A DNA stretch of 64,000 nt from Sesamum alatum (Eukaryota; Streptophyta; Magnoliopsida; Lamiales; Pedaliaceae). Made by a program: the position numbers and the translations under genes. The stretch is taken from the NCBI GenBank assembly GCA_034509735.1, contig JACGWO010000003.1, forward strand, positions 14,570,001-14,634,000. The letters run 5' to 3'. The notes beneath the pieces were generated by a model. The model was not told the DNA's origin, did not search any database, and saw only the letters and a list, made by a program, of their open reading frames with translations. Shown here piece by piece: positions 20,443 through 28,874 of the stretch. Positions within the stretch are counted from its first letter, which is position 1. Each line of letters starts with the position of its first letter.

Positions 20443-21325
20443 CAGTGAAACCTCTATAAATTAATACATTCTCTAAACTAATAAAATCTTCCGTCCCGAC
20501 TTGAGCCTTTGTAAACAATCATCAAATTCGATAAGATAACAAGATAATAATTTTTCGGAAAATCCTTTTACAAATATTAGGTCCCATTAAAACTCTAAAT
20601 TAATAATTCATAAATATTACAATTATAAATATTATGGTAATTTTCCAAAATGTGAATATATTGTTACTTGATTTTTCTTAAAATTTAAATCTAATTGGAT
20701 TTCATCCCTAATTTTTTTAATTGCAGCCAAGTGTTTGATATTGTACCTTGACTAACTTTCAAATGATATTTTTCATCAACCCACTTTTGTAAACCTTTTT
20801 GAGTGCATGTGCGATGGTCTCTCTTATACTCACATAATGCTTGACGCATTTGATCATTCATGGATGATTTTGCGATGCCTTTTAGATGAGAAGACATGAT
20901 TGGGTGTTATGAATTATTTTATTTCCATATTGAGATTTATATAGTATATGTTTCATTCATGATGCATGAATATATTTAATTCACTATAATAGTTATTTAT
21001 GTGCAACAAATTAATGTAAACATGTATATTTAAGTAATTTCAATGAATTGATACATGCGTCAATGAATATAATAGTTAATTGTATACAATGAATTGATAT
21101 TATACATGAATATATTTAATAATTACAATGAATTGGTTGATGCATGAATATAATCAATCAAACATATATGAATTCATTTATTTTCAATACATATATACTA
21201 AATTTGCTGAATTTAAAAAGTCTCTCTTTTAACTAATAAAATATTAATTTATCGATATATTAATATCTCTTTAAATTAATAAAATTTCATGGTCCCAAAA
21301 TTATTAATTTGTAGAGATTTTAGTG
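20443..21325 (-). mobile_element. Pogo/Lemi1-like (Emigrant-type) DNA transposon remnant
   Basis: The left end reads CAGTGAAACCTCTATAAAT, and the right end is its imperfect inverse (…ttaatttgtagagattttaGTG), giving terminal inverted repeats of about 25 bases. Both arms continue with related subterminal sequence such as actaataaaat. These ends are characteristic of Emigrant/Lemi1 pogo-like elements in dicots. TA follows the right end; the left flank is TG, probably a mutated TA. Inside, on the minus strand, lies a DNA-binding domain ORF (20897 to 20691) of the CENP-B/pogo type. At about 880 bp it is an internally deleted derivative without the DDD catalytic domain. Confidence 0.75.
20691..20897 (-). 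pseudogene. Truncated pogo-type transposase N-terminus (CENP-B-like HTH)
   Basis: A 68-codon ORF containing MNDQMRQALCEYKRDH, then QKGLQKWVDEKYHLKVSQ and TISNTWLQL. The order (R/Q)xALCEY...WxxEKxxLxVSQxTIS matches the helix-turn-helix domain at the start of pogo and CENP-B proteins, which binds the transposon ends. It stops right after this domain, so no catalytic DDD/E part is left. It could be a source of DNA-binding-only peptide, but with AT-rich surroundings and no visible promoter I regard it as a relic. Confidence 0.7.
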
Positions 21326-21848
21326 TATACTAGAACAAATGTGCTACTTCTAAAATTATTGTCCTCAATTACAAAAAATAAAATTAAAGTGAACAAAAAA
21401 TTCCATCCCCAAAAAATTGTAAGATTAAAAATGTATTATTCCCTCCCATGAATCTTCAGTATTTGATCATTGATGAATCCTATAATTGCTTACCAATAAA
21501 AAATGATTACGCCAATCCATTCTACAATAAATCCTTGTTAGATCATCACATTATTGAAATCTCAATGAGATTAACTACCATTTACCAACAAAAACAACCT
21601 ACGAATTATCACAATAAACCCTCATTTTCTTACAATTAAATTCTCTCAAACCGCTTACTAACAAAAATAACACAATTATAAAAATTAACCAAATACCCAT
21701 ATTACTACAACATTTTAATCCCTCAGTTTCCCCACAAACCATACCCTCCACAACTCAAGAACCATACAATTACAAGAATCAACAAAAAAATACATTATTA
21801 CAACAATCTAATTGCTCACTCTCCCCCACAAACCATCCTCTCCACAAC
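21326..21848 (+). other. AT-rich upstream region of the peptide gene
   Basis: No coding region. It holds low-complexity A/C-rich sequence with degenerate repeats (phrases like ttaccaacaaaaacaac, ttactaacaaaaataac, and two related passages ending in acaaaccatcctctcc / acaaaccataccctcc at about 21735 and 21829). Confidence 0.6.
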
Positions 21849-21856
21849 TATATAAA
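21849..21856 (+). promoter_or_regulatory. TATA box of the cysteine-rich peptide gene
   Basis: TATATAAA 80 bases before the ATG at 21936, followed by a pyrimidine/A-rich leader (cttcctcctcaacaaactc). Spacing and composition suit a plant core promoter with a short 5' UTR. Confidence 0.65.
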
Positions 21857-21935
21857 CCAGCTCTAATCAACACTTCCTCCTCAACAAACTCAAAAAAGAA
21901 GAATACTAAGACCAAAAAAAAAAAAACCAAAGAAA

Positions 21936-22208
21936 ATGTTTCAGGTGAAGTTCTTGACATACTTTTTGATTCTTACAACAGTGCTCTTGGCTATTGCGCC
22001 TGAAAATGCAGTGGAGGGATTCACCATAGATCCTTACCCAGCACCATGCTCGGACGAATTGTGCACTTATTTGTGCTCAAAAGTAAAATGTGGAGACTAT
22101 TTTTGCCCAAGGGGTCGTTGCATTCCAGGCGAGGTGGTGGGTAGGAATGTCTGCCTTTGCATTCCAAGAACATCTAATCTGCATCACCTTGCCTCCACCC
22201 CTCAATAG
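21936..22208 (+). CDS. Small secreted cysteine-rich (defensin-like) peptide
   Basis: A 90-residue protein. Residues 1 to about 27 form a signal peptide (MFQVKFLTYFLILTTVLLAI with a following small-residue region AVEG), so the product should enter the secretory pathway. The mature part has eight cysteines spaced C-x4-C-x3-C-x4-C-x4-C-x4-C-x10-C-x-C. The CxxxC plus terminal CxC, with a GRC before the last loop, resembles the cysteine-stabilised alpha-beta layout of plant defensin-like peptides, but the middle spacing is shorter than in classical defensins, so subfamily and target are unknown. It is a single uninterrupted exon with a TATA box 80 bases upstream and a plausible UTR. It could be an antimicrobial or signalling peptide; no function is shown by the sequence alone. 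It is the only convincing non-transposon gene here. Confidence 0.8.
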   Translation: MFQVKFLTYFLILTTVLLAIAPENAVEGFTIDPYPAPCSDELCTYLCSKVKCGDYFCPRGRCIPGEVVGRNVCLCIPRTSNLHHLASTPQ

Positions 22209-22329
22209 AATCTTGCATGTTCTTTGTAGGTTGGTTGGTTAGATTAATAAGGATTGTATGGGCTGCTATATGTAAACATTGCTCATTGATGAGAGTTTGC
22301 ATTAATATAATTGTGTTTTGATGTTTTCA

Positions 22330-22700
22330 TGCACTACAGTCAGGTGTGCTCGTTCAATAAAAACGAACTGAATCAAATTGAGATTTAGGGGAACTGAAAT
22401 TCAAAACTCAAAATGTTTGTAGGGAATATCGAACAGAAGTTTCGGTAATTATGAAATAATTGAAAAATTAAGTACTAAAATTCATCATTATACATTTTTT
22501 TTAATAAGTTAGGAGTGCTTGTTTGGTAAAATTGAATTGAATCAAATTGAAGTTTGGGTGAACTGAAATTCAGTACATACTCAAAATGTTTTTATCGAAC
22601 ATCAAACTCAAAGTTTTGGTAATTACGAAGTAACTGAAAAAAATAAGTACTATAATTCAAAAATTATATTTGTTTTTTAATTTTTAATAAGTGAAATAAC
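22330..22700 (+). repeat. Two tandem copies of an AT-rich unit (~165 bp)
   Basis: The passage gtgctcgttc...gaactgaatcaaattgaga...gaactgaaattc...ggtaattatgaaataa...taagtactaaaattca (about 22345-22490) is repeated with changes at about 22510-22665. A third relative is at about 24690-24860, beyond the foldback element. Confidence 0.75.
22356..22361 (+). terminator. Possible polyadenylation signal of the peptide gene
   Basis: AATAAA about 150 bases after the stop codon, with T-rich sequence (ttgtgttttgatgttttc) just before it. Plant signals are loose, so the site is only suggestive. Confidence 0.3.
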
Positions 22701-23047
22701 AAAAATAATCTAAAAAATAATGAATTAACATATGTATATATATATATATCAATTAAAAGTATAAAAAATAATATCTTTATATTTGGTATGATTTGATACA
22801 ATGAAACTAAAAGTCGAAAAGAAACTGAATACTGAATTTCTATAAAAATAAAAATTGAATGCCGAATTGAATTTCATTTTCAGTTTCTGTATGTACTGAA
22901 TTAGCTCGTTTATGTTGGATTCAATATTATAAAAGTTTATTAGAAGTATTTATATTTTTCAAAGAAAAATAAAATATTCTATCCTCCTCATTCACTAAAT
23001 TTTGAAATAAATAAAACAACTCGTTTATAGGTCTAAATATTTTTGGC

Positions 23048-24625
23048 CCGTTTATATTTTAATTATGTAAAAAAAAAAAAAGATTGTAAGTGTACCGCTT
23101 TTAGGGGTAGGTCATCTCAAGCACACTCTTCCGCCCACTAACCAAAGAAAAGGGGTCCCAACATAAGGAGCCACTCCTCTCCCTCTTTAATGGCTCGAGC
23201 AAGACGAGCAATCTCTGTTTTCGCAGTACTACTATCGAAGCGGGCATTTGCAACTTTATGACTGGTCGATACCTTGGGTAGCAACCAGCTTTTTTCTTTT
23301 TCTTTTTTAATTAAAAAATGATGTTTAGTTGTTGATCGTGAGCTTCGGTCGTGAGCCTAGCTCGCGATTGGTTATTCTTTTTTTTTCTTTTTTTTAGTTT
23401 TTAGTTTAATTATTTATTTAGATTTTAAATAATAATTAATATTAAATTATATATAATTAATTACGAATATAAATTAATTATTATTTTAAAATTTTAAATT
23501 TTAAATTTATAATTATTATTTATTAATATATTAATTATTTTTACTAAATTAATATAATATAGTTTTTAAAAATTAATAAGTATATTGACTAATACATGGG
23601 TCAAACTCAAATACTTTTTTTTTACCTCACTAATCGAATTGAGCGGGAACCAGCTTGAAAACTTATCGAACAAAAATCTCTTTTGTACAAATTTAGTTTG
23701 TTAAATTTAATAAATCAAATTCAAACGAGCTTTAAAATAAATATAATTAAGTTTTAAATAAATAATAAGTATATTTATTAAATAAATATGACTTATAAAA
23801 TTACATTGTACCACAATAAAATAAACAATATTATAAATTAGTAATAATTATAAATTATAATAATGACTACCAATCTCATAAGTATGTCGTTGGTATTAGT
23901 ATCGAGTTTTTTTTTCACCTATCTATTCTGTTGGCTCATTTTATCTTTTAAACTATGATTAACAAATATATTTTTGGACATTATTAAAATTTGTAATTAT
24001 TACTAATTTTATCATATTTGTATTCTTTCTTTTATATTAAATTTTATATCTACACGATATAATATTATAGACCATATTTAATAAATAAAGATATACATAA
24101 ATTATTAAAAAATTTATAACATTTTTGTTAATCATAGTTTAAAAAATAAATGAATCAATAAAAGTGATAGGTGAGAAAAGAAAAAGACATCGATATCAAT
24201 GCCAACAAAATACTTATGGGATTAGTGGTTATTATTATAATTTATACTTATCACTAACTTTATAATACTTTTGTACAGAATGTAATATTATTAGGTCATA
24301 TTGAATTAATAAATATATTTGTTAATTTTAAAAAACTATATTATATTTATTTAGTAAAAATAATGAATGTATTATTAAATAATAAATATTAATAATTAAT
24401 TATATATAATTAAATATTAATTATTATTTAAAATCTTAATTAATAATTATATTAAAAATAAAAGAAAAAGGAAAAACAAAAATAAATCGCGAGCTGGACT
24501 CGCGATAAAAAAAGTGAATTAAACATAATTTTTTAATTAAAAAAAAAAAGAAAAATATTGGTCGCTACCTTAAGTGTACCACTTTCAATGGTACACTTAC
24601 AATTTCTTTTTTATAATTAAAATGT
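23048..24625. mobile_element. Large AT-rich foldback element with long inverted arms
   Basis: The ends are inverted copies: 23048-23098 (ttttaattatg(a)n-gattgtaagtgtacc) and 24588-24625. Farther in, the pairs ggtagcaacc/ggtcgctacc, ttttaattaaaaaat-atgttta, gctcgcga/tcgcgagc, ataatataattaattat-type stretches and ctcataagtat-ttgttgg/ccaacaaaatacttatggg all mirror each other, so the arms cover most of the 1.58 kb. The left arm carries extra sequence (about 23100-23270 and 23590-23740). No transposase ORF is present, so it is a non-autonomous foldback or Mutator-like element. A target duplication is not obvious in this composition. Confidence 0.75.
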
Positions 24626-24659
24626 AAATAAGTTGGACTAGTTAGTTGATCTAATAGGT

Positions 24660-25250
24660 CAAATCTAATATAAATCAATACATAATAAAGTTGTATTGAA
24701 TCAAATTAAAATTGAATTTTCAATAAATTCAAAATTTGGTGCGCTAAAATACTATACTCAATATTGAGCCAAAATTTCAGCAATTATTGATTTTTTTCTT
24801 TGGATTTCAGTTCAATATTTTGGTAAATTGAATTTCTTGTTGTAAATTAAACAATTTTTTTTAAAGAAAAGCTAAAACATATATAATCATATTTATTTTT
24901 TAGTGACATGGTAAAAATAATATAATATTTATAATAAATAGAAAAGTACGTATATAGAAATAAATATATATATATATAAATCATAAAAATAATATTTTCG
25001 TATTCAATAAACTGAAATTAAAAATCAAAAACCCAAGTTCAATTTTTCTTTCAATTTAAGTATATGTAATTAATTAAGTCAATCCGTGTTTGATTTTATT
25101 TTACAACGTGTTTATTAAAAACATTTATACCTACTATCCAAGTGAAAAATGGTTTATCCTCATTCACTGGGTTTTGAAAGTTTAGATAGTAAAATAATTA
25201 AAAGAGCTTTGTGTATATGTCTAAATATTTTATTCTAATAATTTAAATCT
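24660..25250 (+). repeat. Direct repeat of the 22.5-23.05 kb segment
   Basis: Order and wording follow 22500-23045: tgaatcaaatt, ggatttcagttcaatattttggtaa, a TATATATATATA run (24965 versus 22735), then ctcattcact..ttttgaaa and gtctaaatattt (25150-25230 versus 22985-23045). The two copies flank the foldback element. Divergence is high, so the duplication is old. Confidence 0.6.
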
Positions 25251-25299
25251 AACATAAAGCGTGACATTGTAAAGAAATAATAGTTTCTCTGGGTGAATG

Positions 25300-25700
25300 A
25301 CGATTTCATTTTCAGAATAAAACACGGTGGCTGTTGGGGCTCTCGCCGACCTCACTCTGAACACTTTTTACTTTCTATTGATTAGCTGCTTTATTCCGTC
25401 ACCGACGGTGCCGCAGAATTTTGTCAGAGTTATGGATTACTGGCAGTGGATTCTCCGTAATAATGTTACACCGGAGATCTCATAATCGATGAGAGAGAGC
25501 ACCGATGAGCAAACGTTCAAGCTCGCTCCCGATCTTTCCTTCCTTCAACCCAGTGATGGGTGGTTACTAGTTTCCTGTATTTGATTTTGATAATTATTGG
25601 TGCTTGCTTTCTTTGGTTGTGAATATAGCTTTGTGTCGTTGATGCTGCATTTGTGATTTTGAGGGTACGTAATTAATTATCACATCACAATACTAATTTT
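25300..25700 (+). other. Possible relic of a host gene 5' end
   Basis: A patch of balanced composition inside AT-rich DNA. Short open stretches occur (an ATG at 25432 reading MDYWQWILRNNVTPEIS then stop; another at 25489 reading MRESTDEQTFKLAPDLSFL onward to a stop near 25591) followed by intron-like T-rich sequence. I do not recognise the product. It may be a first exon separated from the rest of its gene, or chance. Confidence 0.25.
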
Positions 25701-25740
25701 TTATTTAAATGAATTTAATTTAAACAGTTTTGATGAACTG

Positions 25741-26071
25741 TTTTAAGAGATCCAGAAGGTCTAGAATCAGAAATAGCCATGAAGTTGAACTTCACAGTGA
25801 CTAACAATTAAGCAGAGTATGAAGCACTCCGTGCCAGAATGAGGTTGGCCATGCAGCTGGGGGCAAAATATTTTATTACATGCACAGACTCCGAGCTGGA
25901 TGTTCAACAATTTCATGGAGCTTATGGATCAAAAGAAGCAAGCATGGTTAGATACCTTGGAAAGCTATGCAAAGTCCAACTGAACTTTTCAAATTTTGAT
26001 GAACGGGCCAATGTCCTCTCCAAGTTTGCAATCGCAGCATCAGGGATAAGATCCCGGAAGATTACTCTATA
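25741..26071 (+). pseudogene. Ty3/gypsy RNase H domain remnant
   Basis: Translation gives PEGLESEIAMKLNFTVTNN, a stop in place of glutamate, then AEYEALRARMRLAMQLGAK, TDSELDVQQFHGAY and LSKFA. The order TNNxAEYEAL...A..LGA...DSxL...Q..G.Y...AN.LSK is the plant-type RNase H found as the extra (archaeal-like) RNase H domain of Tat-lineage Ty3/gypsy elements and related polyproteins. RNase H removes RNA from RNA:DNA hybrids during reverse transcription. The in-frame stop (TAA near 25808) and the absence of neighbouring RT or integrase show it is a relic. Confidence 0.8.
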
Positions 26072-26870
26072 ACGGCCTCAAAGACAGGAGACCCCAAGAA
26101 TGCTCTAGCCCCTTTTGCCCTTTGCTGCTTCACAAGGGCCTTACAACCCTCAGTCAATCCGATATCCCGTAACCCCGTTGAATAACCTATCTGGTGTGCA
26201 TCCTCACATTCACGACCATGGGAGGATAGAAGTAATTGATATTTAACGCCACTATCCTCCCAGAGCTTTCGATATTTCTCCACATTCTACATGAAGTCAA
26301 CTACGAAATCTTACTTCTCCTTGGCAACAGATTCTTTATAGTTCTTGGCTTCTAGCTTCGAGGACCTCATTCCCCTCTTGAAGTTCCTCGAGCTTATGGA
26401 AAGAAGATTTTAGTTGTTCTCCAAGGTGAGTAGCTTGATCATGAGAGATGGCACATTGCAAGCACAGTCCGTGCACTATCTGACTTAACTTCACAGGTTT
26501 GGGAATATTGAAGTAAAGGTATAGATAAATACCAGCACATAAAATAAAAATATACGCCAGACACTTACTCAGCTAATGTGTTTCGCGGCATGTGATTCCA
26601 TTTGTGGGACGGAACTCATGCTTAGCTTAAATTGGTCTTGACCAAGAAAGATCCCTTGGTAGAGATCGAACGAAGCACCTCATGTCACAGAGTTTAGAAT
26701 AGATGAATTTTGGCAAACATCCCATTGAGGACGCAGGATGGACCATGATTGCTAGCTTTTGGCACGGGCTTTTGGGTAGCCGACCATGTGTCCCTCATGG
26801 CAGAAAGATCCTTTCATTCTCATTTACTCATCTTTCATATCAGAATACTTATCAACCTGAATGAAAATGA
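26072..26870 (-). pseudogene. Broken minus-strand coding region, coiled-coil part (interrupted by A element)
   Basis: Minus-strand translation gives HDQATHLGEQLKSSFHKLEE followed by a glutamate-rich heptad pattern (about 26340-26460), then EKYRKLWEDSGVKYQLLLSS and a Gly/Ala tail (26280 to 26062), with stops between. The first part looks like a coiled coil. Its upstream part continues beyond the inserted A element at 36942-37450, because the insertion is precise and duplicated AATGA. Function is unknown. Tat-lineage gypsy elements often carry an antisense extra ORF near pol, and the RNase H remnant next door makes that one candidate. It could also be an unrelated transposon gene. Confidence 0.4.
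26866..26870 (+). repeat. Target-site duplication of the A element, left copy (AATGA)
   Basis: AATGA directly before the 5' LTR start. The identical pentamer follows the 3' LTR at 36937-36941. Five bases is the normal copia duplication. Confidence 0.93.
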
Positions 26871-28154
26871 TGTTAGAATAGGTGACCATGTAGTCAATCT
26901 TGGCGGGCAAAATGTAACTTATGTCTAGACAATTTCAGTGTTTTTGATAAAACTATTAATGAATAAAGAAGTGAAATTCATTCTGGCATTACTTTGTTTG
27001 CGTTCACTTTACTGCTTTATCTATCTGTTCACTACGCAAACAAAGCCCACGGACTGAAAGCCCATTTCGGGGACTGGGACTATGCTTGGAGGTAGGTCCA
27101 TGAAATCAGTCCCGCCGAATTAGTCCGGAAAACTCCAAGTCAAGGAATCTCGAAAATGGGTACCGGAATTCCCTTTGAGACTTGCACTAAGCATCTGCTG
27201 TCGTATTTCATCGACGGGTGACGAAGGGTCGTCTAAGCAGTGTAAGTGGGTTAGCCTGCTGGGTAGCAACTGACTGAGGTGACTCGCGGGAACCATCTTA
27301 CGGAGGACCTTGAGTAGGGTCAGCAAGGTATGACGTGTATTCCCGGTTCCAACGGTACAGGCCAAGTCCTTTGACTTGAGGAACTGCTGAGTTTACCTGT
27401 ATATCAGGTCTGTATCTTAGATATGGTGAGAGATTGCCAAGAAGCACTTGAGTAGTCATAAGCCATGTCTAGTGCAGCTCTGGTGTACAAAGTGACAGTA
27501 GTTTCCAAGAAAGGATCTGTCTCCTGTCAAAAGGCATTGACAGTTGAGTCTCACGTATGCTCTGTGTCTTGTCCTTAAAATCTATGGCCACAGTAACTGA
27601 ACAGAAGGGAACGTTTCCCTTGCGGCGTTTAGTAAGGACAGACTGATACTTAGGTCCAGAATGGGCACCTGCATTTTCCGTGCCCTAGACCCTAAGTGGT
27701 AAGACCGTAGACAGAAGGACAAGTGTACTGTTAGAGCCGAAAAGTTCATCCCTGAATATTTCACCTAGTCTCTAGTGCCATGGACCGTTGCTAGATGGCC
27801 ACCCATGGTAACGGACGGATTCTATGAATCCGACCAAGTCTAGCTGAAAGGTGAACCTAAAGAGTCACACACTATCCACACACAAATTTAGTATTTAATT
27901 TAGAATTAAATATTGAAGAAAAGGAATGATTAAATTTGATTTAATCGGGTTCTCTATTTTCTTGGAGTATCAATTCCTTCTATTTGATAAAAGGAATTAA
28001 ATTAATAAATTAGATTTATTAAGGGAATTAATTTAATGTGCCTAGAATAAATACTTATATTTATTTTGCCTTTTGGAATATTTAAATAGGTTTTAAATAT
28101 TCCATTAAATTAAATTAACGGTTGAGGTGGAAAGGAGAGATGGATGACTAAGAT

Positions 28155-28271
28155 TGATTTGACTAGGTCAAATACTACTTTGACTAGGACTTTGACTAGG
28201 TCAAAATCCTAGTCAAAATACACCTCTTAGAGTTGGAGTTTAAAGAGGATTAAACTCCTCCTCTATATAAA
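28155..28271 (+). promoter_or_regulatory. LTR-A core promoter: W-box-like palindromes and TATA box
   Basis: The segment carries TTTGACTAGGTCAAA (a perfect palindrome around TAG), then tactttgactaggac, a second TTTGACTAGGTCAAA, and atcctagtcaaa, ending about 50 bases before TATATAAA (28264-28271). These are repeated W-box cores (TTGAC) in both orientations. The same arrangement, one unit shorter, is in the 3' LTR (36246-36296, TATA 36342-36349). Confidence 0.7.
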
Positions 28272-28733
28272 CCCCTAGCCTCCTACAATTCAATGATTGA
28301 TGAATCTTGAAATTCCAACACACACACACACACACACACTACTCGAGCTCTCTCCTCTCCCTCTCGTCCGCCCCCTCTCACTCTCCCAAGAAAATATTTT
28401 TCTTGTTCTCTTGTTCTTGGAACATTAGAACTTAGGAGAATTAAAAACCGTTAATCAATAACGTGTTATTAATTCGTCCTCTCCAAAAATTATACTTGTT
28501 CGTTGCTAGCACGACGTGCAAGATACGTGGGTGGATCGTGTGTCACGATTTGGAGGATCTCAAGAACGAGGTCTTGGTGCAAAACGGGGAACAACGCGAG
28601 TAGCTGTTGAAGACGAAAACCACAACGGGTAGGTCTCGGTTTACGTTTTCGCCCCCTTTTAATTTTAATCCCTATGGCCTCCATGATTGTTTGTATGTAT
28701 TTAATTCATGAGATACACCGAACACCCAGAAAA

Positions 28734-28756
28734 GTTCAAGGGAACACCCCTTGAAC
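28734..28756 (+). other. Stem-loop near the LTR-A 3' end
   Basis: GTTCAAGGG pairs perfectly with CCCTTGAAC around a five-base loop AACAC (CACAC in the 3' LTR copy at 36813-36835). LTR-B and LTR-C have the same hairpin with different stem bases that still pair. It is downstream of the TATA box, so it is transcribed. Confidence 0.7.
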
Positions 28757-28861
28757 GTGTTTCTTTAATTTTCGTTAAAGCATGTTTAAATTTCGTATAT
28801 TAATTTTATACCGCGCTTCCGCATTCGCGCTATTTTATCGGGACGATCCACAATCTTTCAT

Positions 28862-28874
28862 TGGTATCAGAGCC
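28862..28874 (+). other. Primer-binding site of the A element
   Basis: TGGTATCAGAGCC one base after the 5' LTR, complementary to the 3' end of initiator tRNA-Met. Confidence 0.95.

Larger units (their letters stand above)
26871..28860 (+). repeat. 5' LTR of the A element
   Basis: 1990 bp, TGTTAGAATAGGTGACC to CCACAATCTTTCA. It contains the shared U3 block (about 27760-27870), inverted W-box-like motifs (28155-28218), TATA box (28264-28271), an AC microsatellite (28318-28341) and a stem-loop (28734-28756). Confidence 0.96.

Noticed and set aside
28862..28874. tRNA-Met-like sequence
   Set aside because: Only the 13-base primer-binding site adjoining the LTR is present. No cloverleaf surrounds it.
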